From Alphaproteobacteria bacterium (GTDB lineage: Bacteria > Pseudomonadota > Alphaproteobacteria > RF32 > CAG-239), in assembly GCA_015062435.1 (NCBI GenBank), contig SUUR01000009.1, positions 1 through 55,744 on the forward strand: a stretch of 55,744 nt of DNA, given 5' to 3'. How positions within the stretch are numbered: the first letter of the stretch is position 1; each line of letters starts with the position of its first letter. Below are positions 43,771 to 51,982 of this stretch, piece by piece. The notes beneath the pieces are model-generated. The model did not search any database. It worked only from the letters and a program-made list of their open reading frames with translations, and was not told the DNA's origin. A program made the translations under genes and the position numbers.

Positions 43771-44460
43771 ATGATTGAAAACAACCAACCTGAATATAGT
43801 AAATTGGAAAACTTACCATCTTTAAAAGAAGGATGGGTTAGATTGGTTCATCGTTGTATATATAAAGATCATGTTAATAGCATAAAAGAAAATGGACTTA
43901 TTTTTAATCGTAATGCCGCTAAATTAACTCCATTACAAAGAGGAGCATCTTATCCTAATATAACACATATGGCATCGGTGTATGATGAATCGTCTTTTTG
44001 GGAAAGTATACATAAAGATGATTTTTGCTATTATGATAACGCTAGATATGCAGATACTAAAATTATTTTTGATATACCATTAGATGAATTTTGTTTACTG
44101 GAAAAGGTTGGAAGAATAATAAAGGGAAAGGTTGATAATAAATATATTGTTGGCATTATACCTAATGTAAATGGAGCTAATAAACTATTGCATATGTCAG
44201 ATGAAGAAATATGCAAAGCTGAAAAAATATCTCGAAATAATCCGCCATCATCAGCAAAAGCCAATAATATTGAAGTAATGATAGACGAGTTGTTAAAGAA
44301 TTGTAAAATGAATAACAAAGAAGATCTACGAAGTATAATATACAAAGGTATTGAAAACTGTAAAGAAGATTTAAAATTTGATCTTGCTCCCAATCAAAAC
44401 AAAAAAAATATTTCATTAGCGGTTATGCAAGCCACCACTATCAAGCCATCAAAACGTTGA
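43771..44460 (+). CDS. Hypothetical protein, possible ADP-ribosyltransferase-like fold
   Basis: The 229-residue protein has no confident family. The opening WVRLVHRCIYKDHVNSIKENGLI, a later HMASVYDESSFWESI, and KYIVGIIPN follow the order of strands and helix seen in ART-like enzymes that begin YHGTxxxNxxSIxxxGL. The resemblance is loose and catalytic residues cannot be assigned. The C terminus is helical and polar. The start at 43771 has GGAG 7 bases upstream; the in-frame ATG at 43765 does not leave room for a ribosome site. It is convergent with the 601-residue gene across module remnant B. Confidence 0.6.
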   Translation: MIENNQPEYSKLENLPSLKEGWVRLVHRCIYKDHVNSIKENGLIFNRNAAKLTPLQRGASYPNITHMASVYDESSFWESIHKDDFCYYDNARYADTKIIFDIPLDEFCLLEKVGRIIKGKVDNKYIVGIIPNVNGANKLLHMSDEEICKAEKISRNNPPSSAKANNIEVMIDELLKNCKMNNKEDLRSIIYKGIENCKEDLKFDLAPNQNKKNISLAVMQATTIKPSKR

Positions 44461-44496
44461 AAAACAGACGTTTTCAACCTGTTGTTTGTATTTGGT
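44456..44496. repeat. Intergenic module, remnant B
   Basis: Only the right end remains: a GTTGAAAA ... TTTTCAAC hairpin and CCTGTTGTTTGTATTTGGTGATAC. The tail, continuing to TTTACGAGCT, matches copy D. On the minus strand it supplies the terminator of the 44528-46333 gene. Confidence 0.65.
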
Positions 44497-44527
44497 GATA
44501 CTTTACGCTTGTTTTACGAGCTGAAAT

Positions 44528-46333
44528 TTAATATTTTTGTCTTCTATTCATCAATGTTTGCTGTTTGATACTATCAGGAATTTTTTTTCCTTTTTTCGGT
44601 GTATTATTATCTTCTTCATTATAGGCACCGGAAGCATGCTTTTTAAATTTATCTTTAAGCAGTTGTTTCGTTTGAGTATCAATATCATTCAACTCAGAAT
44701 GATTTGGAATATTCGTCATCTTAACGTTATTTTCCATGCAAGCAAGCATCAGTCTAGCCTTAAACTCTGGAGAGTTAATATTGCCAAAACTAATACTCTT
44801 TCCTAATTTTTTAGCTAACAAAGCCAAATTGTTAAAATCTTTATAATCTGGAATTTTAGCTTTTTTATCCTTATCTTTAGCGCCTAAACTTACTTGATTA
44901 TTTGGAGTAGCAACAATATTAAGTTCGCTATTGTCTTTGCGAACTAATTTTGCCCTGTAATAAGGAGAACTTTCATCTTCAGAGTACTGAGAGTTTTCCT
45001 TTTTTGCAATATTTTGATAAAATACTCGATAAGGTTCAGCAAAATATTTATTTGATTGATTATTAATTACCGGTTTTGTAATCGGATCAGGAATATTCCC
45101 TTCCACAGAAATTGTTTGCTTATTTTCCTGTGTTGTACTGGGAGAGTTTTCTTGTGTACTTTTATTTTTCTGTATCGGACCAGAACTTTTTTCTTGTTTC
45201 GGTTTGTTTTCTGATTTAGAAGTATTATCTGCATCAACAGAATTTGATTTAGTTGACATTTTTTCCGTCTGAATGCTACTCAAATCCAATGGTTCATAAC
45301 CATCTGTAAAACTCTTTATAAAATCAAAAAAATTTTTACCATTATGATCTCTACTTGATAATGTTTTTGCCTCTTCAACAAAAGTTTCAGCAACTACATC
45401 CCAGTGGCTACGTTCTACTGTTCCTTTTGCCGGTAACTTGTCACCAAAAAAACTTTTTTCAAATGCCTCAATATCACTACCACAATAGTAATCCCCCAAA
45501 GCCTCTGCATATAATTTATGACAACAATAATTTCTGAGATACAGTTCCTTTTTATTCAGTTTCTCATTTTCCTTATCATTAACTCTAAGGTACAGGAATA
45601 TATTTTTTGGATCGAATACAGATTCTTTATTTTCCACTACACCTAAATCAATAGCTTTTTCTAAACTCTTATTAAAATTTACATGCTTCCGTCCATATCG
45701 ATTATAAACTAAACCAATACCTTTCACGCCCCACGGATAATTTCCTTTTTTGCCAGGAACAAACCTGCCATAGACAGTTGGTTGAAAAGCATATTCTTGT
45801 TGGCTTTGATCTGTATAAGTAGGAGGTTCATAAATGACTTTACCAAAACGCTCTTGAATCACTTCCGCCAATTTGTTTATATCTTCATAACTACCAACAT
45901 AAACAGTCATACCCTTACCATTCTCTCCACCGGCAGCAATTTTATGGCTAACATTCAAATCTAACAAAAAATCAGAAACAGACTTTGTAACCGGATGATT
46001 TCTGTTAGGTACAACATCTAAATGGAATTTCCATCCATTATTAGCATTCCAACCTTTTTCAAGTCTTTTATGCAACTTTCGCCAATCTTCAGGAGACATT
46101 TTAGTGCGATCAAATCCCCAGTTTTCTGCATCATACCCCGTCCGTATTTTATGGATTTTAAATCTATCATTAAAACTTGCATATTTATCCGCAATTTTTT
46201 TCTTCAAATTTTCAAGAATATCTTTTTCGAAGGTATTTTCAAACAGCTGTAATGAATCTTCCAAAGCAACTAAATCTTCCAAAGAAATATGCTCAAAATC
46301 AGTATTTCTCAAAAGATTAGATAATTCTGACAT
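44528..46333 (-). CDS. Large hypothetical protein with a phosphothreonine-lyase-like region
   Basis: The product is about 601 residues with no signal peptide. Residues about 75-190 contain GWKFHLDVVPN, then GENGKGMTVYVGSYEDINKLAE and FQPTVYGRFVPG. This order recalls the OspF/LanKC lyase-like fold (K-hydrophobic-H-hydrophobic strand, then K-x-x-T-V-Y, then YGRF-type end). The middle is low-complexity (lysine, serine, glutamine; residues 370-430). The C-terminal part (ALLAKKLGKSISFGNINSPEFKARLMLACMENNVKM) resembles domains attached to large polyvalent mobile-element proteins; I hold that loosely. The start at 46333 has GAGG about 8 bases upstream; an in-frame ATG at 46381 lacks one. It may be an exported effector or a plasmid/phage-type protein. 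Confidence 0.65.
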   Translation of the reverse strand: MSELSNLLRNTDFEHISLEDLVALEDSLQLFENTFEKDILENLKKKIADKYASFNDRFKIHKIRTGYDAENWGFDRTKMSPEDWRKLHKRLEKGWNANNGWKFHLDVVPNRNHPVTKSVSDFLLDLNVSHKIAAGGENGKGMTVYVGSYEDINKLAEVIQERFGKVIYEPPTYTDQSQQEYAFQPTVYGRFVPGKKGNYPWGVKGIGLVYNRYGRKHVNFNKSLEKAIDLGVVENKESVFDPKNIFLYLRVNDKENEKLNKKELYLRNYCCHKLYAEALGDYYCGSDIEAFEKSFFGDKLPAKGTVERSHWDVVAETFVEEAKTLSSRDHNGKNFFDFIKSFTDGYEPLDLSSIQTEKMSTKSNSVDADNTSKSENKPKQEKSSGPIQKNKSTQENSPSTTQENKQTISVEGNIPDPITKPVINNQSNKYFAEPYRVFYQNIAKKENSQYSEDESSPYYRAKLVRKDNSELNIVATPNNQVSLGAKDKDKKAKIPDYKDFNNLALLAKKLGKSISFGNINSPEFKARLMLACMENNVKMTNIPNHSELNDIDTQTKQLLKDKFKKHASGAYNEEDNNTPKKGKKIPDSIKQQTLMNRRQKY

Positions 46334-46763
46334 AGGCCTATCCTCTACCTCGTAGTTAAATAAAAAAACATAAATTAACATATTTTATTCAAATATTAAC
46401 ATAAAAGGGGGATTAAGTAAAGTTTCTTTAAACGAAAAGACACTCTCGAAAACCGAGTGGTCAATCCGGTCACTATTATAGAAACGTACACTTCTTAATA
46501 ATGCTCTGCCGTTGCAATTGAAATATATATTTAATGGCTTGTAAAATAAAGGAACTTTGCTGAGATTTGTTATACTTCAGCCGGAGTAAAGTTAAAATAC
46601 TCCTGTAAGTAGCAGACAAAGCAAGCATTTTATAGCCAGATAAAATAAGATGATAAAGATAAAATAGAGTAATTAATGAAAAGTATATTTATTTTTGACA
46701 AAATAATGCAAGGTATTTAAATAAAAAATCCCCCCCACTATGTTTTTTTTGGGGGGGGATAAA
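46334..46763. other. Gene-free AT-rich gap with a module remnant
   Basis: About 430 bases have no convincing ORF. A short remnant of the intergenic module is visible at 46617-46641 (AAGCAAGCATTTTATAGCC, compare copy A). The promoter for the 601-residue gene should lie on the left side of this gap; none stands out. A poly-C/poly-G hairpin closes the right end. Confidence 0.5.
46730..46758 (-). terminator. Poly-C/poly-G terminator
   Basis: On the minus strand, 8 C residues, an A-rich loop and 7 G residues are followed by ATTTTTT, just after the lipoprotein gene. Long homopolymers are unusual for this AT-rich genome and may vary in length, but no coding frame is affected. Confidence 0.75.
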
Positions 46764-47171
46764 TCAAAATTTCGGTTGGTTAACCAATTTAATTTTGATT
46801 TTGTGATAGCTCCCATCTTTTCGTCGAGTAATGATAGGAGATTTACTCCAATCTTCTATAACCTCATCCAGAGGTATAGTGATATTAAATAATCTACATG
46901 GAGTGCATCCCGACTTTACTTCGCCCTTTCGGGTTACATCACCAGCTTTGTAAAAAGCAAAGGTGATGATTTTATCTTCGGGAGTTCCGTCAAACATATA
47001 CATATCAAAGAAAGGACTTTCTCCATCTTTGAAATAGATATCAACAGAATCACTTTGGGAGTTTAGGGAAATCCAGTTTTCTCCTTTTAGTTCTTCTTTT
47101 GTTGAGTCTGACACACCGTTGTTGGTACAAGCTGTAAGCATTATAACCAAGATAAAAATTAATTGTTTCAT
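46764..47171 (-). CDS. Small lipoprotein, 135 residues
   Basis: The N terminus MKQLIFILVIMLTACTNNG is a lipoprotein signal with lipobox LTAC, so the mature protein should be lipid-anchored at cysteine 15. The rest is soluble and unassigned (ISLNSQSDSVDIYFKDGESP, ITIPLDEVIEDWSKS). A CTPC pair near residue 90 could form a disulfide or bind metal. The gene begins just left of module copy C, which likely provides its promoter. Confidence 0.75.
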   Translation of the reverse strand: MKQLIFILVIMLTACTNNGVSDSTKEELKGENWISLNSQSDSVDIYFKDGESPFFDMYMFDGTPEDKIITFAFYKAGDVTRKGEVKSGCTPCRLFNITIPLDEVIEDWSKSPIITRRKDGSYHKIKIKLVNQPKF

Positions 47172-47220
47172 ACATCTTATGATTTAAAATTATTAATAAA
47201 TAAATTTTCAAACTAACCGA

Positions 47221-47437
47221 ACCATTACAAAGCATGATATTCTCAAAGTAATGGTAAAACCATAAAACAATGAAAACACTTATAATAGCCTCTATAATAA
47301 TTCAATCTAGAATCTCATTATACCACAAATTTAAGCACAACACAATATTAAATTATGCTATCTGGACTGAAAGTTGTCTGTAACCTGCGAAAATAAAAGA
47401 AAAAGCAGGCATTTCTCAGCCTGCTGCTTGTATTGGT
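47221..47437. repeat. Intergenic module, copy C (217 bp)
   Basis: This copy is bounded by ACCATTAC (47221) and GTATTGGT (47430-47437). It matches copies A and D except for an internal loss of about 93 bp covering the TTCGTGAAAATTAC region. The AGCAGGC / GCCTGCT hairpin (47404-47425) is intact. The left flank also matches copy D outside the module (GATTTAAAATTATTAATAA). Confidence 0.8.
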
Positions 47438-47449
47438 AATGCTAACGCA

Positions 47450-47526
47450 ATGAAACTCGAACTTTTCCTTGCTCTAGATTATTGCTAAGCTATTTTAGAA
47501 CGGTATGAAAAATTACAAAATCACAA
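47450..47526 (+). pseudogene. Remnant of the module-associated small ORF
   Basis: The same position as the 33-residue ORF after copy A. It reads MKLELFLALDYC, a TAA stop where copy A has CAA, then AILERYEKLQNHNF. Similarity to MKLELLLTSDYYQATLERYE continues after the stop, so the frame has decayed. Confidence 0.45.
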
Positions 47527-47578
47527 CTTTATACATTTTGTAAAGTTTCCTTTTTTATGTAATAATCAACAAACCAAA

Positions 47579-47600
47579 AGGCTTGGATTACTCCAAGCCT
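47579..47600 (-). terminator. Terminator of the 336-residue gene
   Basis: AGGCTTGGA / TCCAAGCCT form a 9-bp stem with a 4-base loop, followed on the minus strand by TTTTGG. It lies 9 bases past the stop of the gene at 47609. Confidence 0.7.
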
Positions 47601-47608
47601 CCTATTTG

Positions 47609-48619
47609 CTACAGCCCCAGAACTTCTCTTGTTGTTCTGTTGCCGTTTTCCTCTCGGAGCTTTGCTTTTAGCTCCTGATTGAATATGTAATTGCCTTCGG
47701 CATCATACATATCCTCAACAGCAAGCTTTTCAAAGCTCTTGACAGGATAGTCCAGAACTTCTTCAATGGTAATATTACCATCAAATATGTTCATTATTAC
47801 CCAAGCATACTTACGAGCATGCTTCTTGTTGGATTTTTGAGAGTACTCTCGCTCTTTTCCTTCAGCAGTATAAACTACTGCAAGATCAGAAGCTAATACC
47901 TCTTCTCCATTTTGGAGTTTTTGGCATATTGGAGACCTTTCAAATCCTGCCAATCCACACCACAAGCCATATCGCTTAAGTGCAGCTAGCTGATTATCAT
48001 TGAACGTCTTTCCCTCAAAATAAGGAAAGAGACGCCCCCAATCAGCATAGTAAGCCTCTGTGTCAAACGCCTGAAGTCGTTCATTGTATGACAATACCTT
48101 GCCATATGAAGCAAACTTCTTAAAATTAACGTACTTGACGTTAAAAGACTCGCTAAGGTATGCATCAAGCATTACCCAGTCACTAGGTTCCTTGAATCTT
48201 TCCTCTGTAACCTCCTCGGTCACAGTCACAGTATCTACTGGCTTTTGCTCCCTATCACATCCTTTAAAGAGCAATGTTCCTAAAAGGATGATAGCAAAAA
48301 TTAAAAGCAACGCAAGCGCCGCCATAATATTTTGCTCCTTACTTTCACGGGACAAATTGATTGTCCTTATTTTTTTAGAGAGCAACCAGATAAGCAACCC
48401 TAAGAGAATTGCTCCAAGCACCCACCACTTCATGCTCCATATAAACTTGACGAGGGCTATGATGCCTACGCCAAGCCAATAAAGGCTGAAGCCTAAAAGT
48501 GAAAGCCCCAAAAGGAGCACCATGTAAAAAGTTAACACTTTAAAGTTTACTATGAGAGTAAACTTTATACGACCATTGCCAAGGTTCTCGCAATGGAAAG
48601 ATTTTTGAAAATTTTTCAT
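47609..48619 (-). CDS. Membrane protein of atypical composition, 336 residues
   Basis: I do not recognise this protein. It has three membrane segments (about residues 24-56, 62-78 and 98-117) and an extracytoplasmic or cytoplasmic domain beginning after KGCDREQKP. That domain has aromatic-rich blocks (YYADWGRLFPYFEGKTF, RYGLWCGLAGFERSP). The DNA is visibly richer in G+C than its neighbours (about 40 percent against 30 by sampling) and uses more C/G-ending codons, so it probably arrived by transfer. It sits between module copies C and D. The first residues MKNF and upstream DNA match the gene at 30020-30322. Confidence 0.75.
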   Translation of the reverse strand: MKNFQKSFHCENLGNGRIKFTLIVNFKVLTFYMVLLLGLSLLGFSLYWLGVGIIALVKFIWSMKWWVLGAILLGLLIWLLSKKIRTINLSRESKEQNIMAALALLLIFAIILLGTLLFKGCDREQKPVDTVTVTEEVTEERFKEPSDWVMLDAYLSESFNVKYVNFKKFASYGKVLSYNERLQAFDTEAYYADWGRLFPYFEGKTFNDNQLAALKRYGLWCGLAGFERSPICQKLQNGEEVLASDLAVVYTAEGKEREYSQKSNKKHARKYAWVIMNIFDGNITIEEVLDYPVKSFEKLAVEDMYDAEGNYIFNQELKAKLREENGNRTTREVLGL

Positions 48620-48667
48620 TTTTTTTATGATTTAAAATTATTAATAATAAGTTTTCAAATTAACTGA

Positions 48668-48976
48668 ACCATTACAAAGCACGATATTCTCAAAGTAATG
48701 GCAAAAAACATAAAACAATGAAAAACATTTATAATGCATCTATAATAATTCAGTCTAGGATTTTAGTATATCACAAAAATAGGTAATTTTCAATACTAAA
48801 TTGTACCACCTGGACCGAAACGACTTATACCGCATTGAAAAACAAGGATAGTTGATATGTTAAGTTCGTGAAAATTACAAAAATAGCTATTTTTGAAAAA
48901 CGAACATTCGAAACTGCTAAAAGGCTTGGAAACAAAAGAAAAAGCAGGCATTTCTCAGCCTGCTGTTTGTATTGGT
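48668..48976. repeat. Intergenic module, copy D (309 bp)
   Basis: This copy is full length, bounded by ACCATTAC (48668-48675) and GTATTGGT (48969-48976). It contains the left CCATTAC/GTAATGG hairpin, a central GTTCG ... CGAAC inverted repeat around AAAAATAGCTATTTTT, and the AGCAGGC / GCCTGCT hairpin (48943-48964). In minus-strand order it terminates the acetyltransferase gene and leads into the 336-residue gene. Confidence 0.8.
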
Positions 48977-49000
48977 GATACTTAACTCACAGTTTACGAG

Positions 49001-49450
49001 CTACAATTTTCTTTTTAATATATAGTGCGGATAATATATTCCAGAAGTATCAAACTCTTCTTTTGAAAATATCTCAAAACCAAATTTTTTATATAAATGT
49101 AAGGCTACTTCATTTGTTGGTTTAACCCCGATAGTCATTTCATCTTGATAAGCATCAATTAAATATCTAATTAATTTACCTCCAATCCCCTTATTCATAT
49201 ATTCCGGTAAAACATATAACATTTTTATAAGTTTTTTCTCTTGCCAATAACTTATATATGCAACTAGTTTAGTATCAATTTCAAAAACATATGTATCATA
49301 TGTAGGATATGAAAAAGACATCAAATTTTTATACAAAGCAGACCAGTCATCATCCGTTAAAACATCTGTTGTTCTTAAGGCCTTATCAAAAATATTGATT
49401 AATGTAGGCCAATCTTTAATCTCTGCTTTTCTAATTGTATAATTATTCAT
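49001..49450 (-). CDS. GNAT family N-acetyltransferase
   Basis: This 149-residue GNAT protein opens YTIRKAEIKDWPTLINIFDKAL. It has VLPEYMNKGIGGKLIRYLIDAY, the acetyl-CoA loop (Q/R-x-x-G-x-G type, here NKGIGGK), and NEVALHLYKKFGFEIFSKEEF, the usual last helix-strand. The acceptor is unknown. AAAGGG lies 6 bases before the ATG. Module D provides its terminator. Confidence 0.85.
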   Translation of the reverse strand: MNNYTIRKAEIKDWPTLINIFDKALRTTDVLTDDDWSALYKNLMSFSYPTYDTYVFEIDTKLVAYISYWQEKKLIKMLYVLPEYMNKGIGGKLIRYLIDAYQDEMTIGVKPTNEVALHLYKKFGFEIFSKEEFDTSGIYYPHYILKRKL

Positions 49451-49543
49451 ACAAAACCCTTTATAATATTATCGTAATTATAATTAAAATGAAAAACATT
49501 TAAATTTATTTAAAAAGCATTTTGGTAATTATATAAAAACATA

Positions 49544-50662
49544 TTACTTCGCCTTCAATATTATAAGTGGCACCAGCATTTCCTCCTGAGTATAGCCAGC
49601 ATGATCTGCTTTAAGAGGAGAAAATATTCTTTCCCCAGTCGAATAACGTAAAGATTTATTTTGAACACCTATAGCTACAAAATCACCTATCATAGACGGA
49701 ACTACCACATTAATTTGACCTGCTCCTAAAATTCCGGAAGATAAAAAAGCATCTTTTGTAAACAAAACAAAATCATTACTGAAATATTCATAAAAGAGCC
49801 TCTTGAAATCGTTATGTTGTCCTGGTTTAATAAAAAATGTTACAAAACGCGCTTCAAGCGCTGGTGGACGAACAAATGTTTCACAAATATCAGGATACGA
49901 ATTTAAGTATATCTCCTCTATATCAACAGCCCCATGATCTGCCGAAATTATAATAAGGGTATCTTCTATTTTCTCATTCATATCCATAACATTTCGTTCT
50001 ATATCTTCTAGAATATCTTTAATTTCCTGGCTTTTAGTTCCATATTGATGGATAGAGTAATCAGGCTCATTCCAATATGCCGATATTATTTTTCTGTGTG
50101 AATTTTGCTTTGTAACCTGAACAATTTTATCGCACATTTCCTTAAAACTTCGCACACCGTCAGGAGCGAACGGCGGAAAAATTTTATAATATTCAACATC
50201 GGAATTGGCATTGATAATCTGCGAATATATCGTTTCATATTTTATGAATTTGCTCAGAGCTGAATCAACGACTGGTTTCCCAGAATAAAATTCTGTATTC
50301 ATAAATAACTCAATAAATTTGTTATCTTGTAAAGAATAGCACATCCACCCGAGCCAACCTGAATAAATCGGAGGCAATCCGGAATGAAAAGCCGTTGTTG
50401 CAGCAACAGTCGTCGGCGGAAAAACAGAACTTATATTTTTTAATATGTGTTGATTTAAAAATGAATTTTCAGACAGATTCTTCTTAAGAATTGACGTCCC
50501 CATACAATCAACAATCATCAAAACAACATTTTTGTAATTTTTCTTTAGTATTGCATCTAGCTCAGGTAAGGTTTTGTATCGGGAAGTTCCATTAAAATGT
50601 TTTAAAACGGAGTTACTGACTGATAAAATACTGTTATTATAATCTACCTTTATTTGTGTCAT
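49544..50662 (-). CDS. Alkaline phosphatase-superfamily phosphodiesterase
   Basis: The 372-residue cytoplasmic protein is like type I phosphodiesterase/nucleotide pyrophosphatase. Metal site residues appear in MIVDCMGTSIL. The nucleophile threonine is in FPPTTVAATTAFHSGLPP. SADHGAVDIEE carries the D-H pair, and the final histidine is in KADHAGYTQEEM. The substrate is unknown (phosphodiester, nucleotide or phosphonate). The start at 50662 has AAGGGG 6 bases upstream, better than the in-frame codon at 50683. It is followed 93 bases later by the acetyltransferase gene; no separate terminator is seen between them. Confidence 0.85.
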   Translation of the reverse strand: MTQIKVDYNNSILSVSNSVLKHFNGTSRYKTLPELDAILKKNYKNVVLMIVDCMGTSILKKNLSENSFLNQHILKNISSVFPPTTVAATTAFHSGLPPIYSGWLGWMCYSLQDNKFIELFMNTEFYSGKPVVDSALSKFIKYETIYSQIINANSDVEYYKIFPPFAPDGVRSFKEMCDKIVQVTKQNSHRKIISAYWNEPDYSIHQYGTKSQEIKDILEDIERNVMDMNEKIEDTLIIISADHGAVDIEEIYLNSYPDICETFVRPPALEARFVTFFIKPGQHNDFKRLFYEYFSNDFVLFTKDAFLSSGILGAGQINVVVPSMIGDFVAIGVQNKSLRYSTGERIFSPLKADHAGYTQEEMLVPLIILKAK

Positions 50663-50728
50663 GATAACCCCTTTACTTACCAAAAATATAATGTAAATTA
50701 CAATTTGTCAAGACGATTTCCCTTTAGT

Positions 50729-50819
50729 GACATTTTTGAAAACATAACATTCGAACTCGGTTAAGCGCCTGATTTAAAAAGAAAAAACGGCAGTTTAAAT
50801 ACCTGCTGTTTGTATTGGT
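50729..50819. repeat. Intergenic module, partial copy E
   Basis: The right third of the module is present: GACATTTTTGAAAA, AACATTCGAACTCGG, then GGCAGTTTAAATACCTGC and GTATTGGTGA (ending 50819). The hairpin is altered yet still pairs. This is the rightmost recognisable copy. Confidence 0.65.
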
Positions 50820-50831
50820 GAGCCAGACTCT

Positions 50832-50945
50832 ATGAAAACCGCACAAAAAACGGTCATTAATATCAACTTTTTCTTGGAGCATCGTTCTGAAATATTGGCG
50901 ATGAAAGAGCAAGTCCAATTAATAAGAAGTTTTCTTGCCGCTTAA
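50832..50945 (+). CDS. 37-residue ORF attached to module E
   Basis: The ORF encodes MKTAQKTVININFFLEHRSE and ends with RSFLAA; it is helical with alternating charge. It starts 12 bases after GTATTGGT, in the same place as the ORF after copy A, but the residues are not clearly similar. It may be a real microprotein or chance. The following 50946-51157 is gene-free and shows nothing else. Confidence 0.35.
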   Translation: MKTAQKTVININFFLEHRSEILAMKEQVQLIRSFLAA

Positions 50946-51157
50946 AATGGGATGCGGACGAAAAGCACAAGGAGAAAAAGCCAAAATCGTGATGAAATAA
51001 CAGCTTCATCACAATTCTTCTATTGTAGCTTCTAATTGTTTATTGATTCTTATATAAGTATCTAAATAATAGTTTGCATTGTTTTATATATGATTATTTT
51101 TATTAAAAATCCCATCAAAATCAATACCCTTTGAAGCCAAAACGAACATCAAGGTTT

Positions 51158-51559
51158 CTAGTGCGTTTTGTAGTTATCTCGTTCATTTTCTAGGGATTTG
51201 ATACGTATTTGAGCCTCATTTAGCTCATTTTTATAGTAGTTTGCCCATTGCTCTTGGTCTTGGGCATCGTGTTCTAGCATATTCTTTTCCACATTACCCA
51301 TATTAACACCGTCTAGTGGTGTAAATTCGCGTCCGGAGAGCGATAATTGTCTTCTGTCCTTATCATCACGGTTTTTTATCAAATACCCCTCTCTGACGAG
51401 TTTATTGACCATAACTTTGGTTGATGAAGTTTTACAGCAAATCGCCTTTGCCAGCGTCTCGTTAGTCATAAAAAATTTGAAGTTGCGATTGGTTTTATAA
51501 CCGATATATGTTAAAATTAAACGCTCTGTAATAGTGAGCTTTCCTTGTCTTTCACTCAT
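51158..51559 (-). CDS. Winged-helix DNA-binding protein with coiled-coil tail
   Basis: The 133-residue protein starts MSERQGKLTITERLILTYIG. A MarR/DnaD-like winged helix follows (FFMTNETLAKAICCKTSSTKVMVNKLVREGYLIKNRDDKDRRQLSL) with a clear recognition helix and wing. The last 50 residues form a coiled coil (YYKNELNEAQIRIKSLENERD), suggesting a dimer. The 51559 ATG has AAAGGA 6 bases upstream; an in-frame codon at 51604 does not. Three 16-bp palindromes lie 80-150 bases upstream and are natural candidates for its own operator. Similar proteins are common on plasmids and integrative elements, where they act in replication or transcription control. Confidence 0.75.
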   Translation of the reverse strand: MSERQGKLTITERLILTYIGYKTNRNFKFFMTNETLAKAICCKTSSTKVMVNKLVREGYLIKNRDDKDRRQLSLSGREFTPLDGVNMGNVEKNMLEHDAQDQEQWANYYKNELNEAQIRIKSLENERDNYKTH

Positions 51560-51640
51560 TTTAATTCCTTTAATATGTGTTTTAACATGAGTATTTATCG
51601 GCAAATTTTACGCTTTGTAATTTTAACAAAAAATGCTGCC

Positions 51641-51709
51641 GGAAATGAATATTTCCACTAAAACGCCAAATGGAAATGAATATTTCCGATATCGGAAACG
51701 GATATTTCC
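51641..51709. promoter_or_regulatory. Three 16-bp palindromic sites
   Basis: GGAAATGAATATTTCC occurs at 51641-51656 and 51672-51687, and GGAAACGGATATTTCC at 51694-51709. Start-to-start spacings of 31 and 22 bases are close to 3 and 2 helical turns, so all face the same side of the DNA. They lie upstream of the winged-helix gene and look like operators or iterons. Confidence 0.7.
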
Positions 51710-51794
51710 GCCGCACTTTGCTGAAACTATTGATACACACGGGATTGAAAGCTGTTTTTTGCTCCTATAATATAATTATAATAGAAATAAAATA

Positions 51795-51904
51795 GCTATT
51801 ATAATAGCAAAATTTGTTTTGATTAAAATACGAAACCGAAGGAAATCAAAGGGATTTAACTCACTTAAAATAAAAAAGTGCAATAGGAAATCCCATCGCA
51901 CTTA
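51795..51904. other. AT-rich palindrome and short inverted repeat
   Basis: A perfect 14-bp palindrome GCTATTATAATAGC (51795-51808) and an AAGTGC ... GCACTT inverted repeat near 51877-51904 lie in the gene-free span between the winged-helix and hipB genes. The first may contain a promoter (TATAAT). The second could be a weak terminator. Nothing else is recognisable here. Confidence 0.35.
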
Positions 51905-51982
51905 TTTGTTAAAAAACATATTAATTGAAGTAAAAGGCAATTATTTAACTTCACATGTATTTATCAGTCAATTAGTATATTT

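Noticed and set aside
46730..46758. Phase-variable poly-C/poly-G tract
   Set aside because: It lies after a stop codon and forms a terminator stem, so length changes would not switch a gene.
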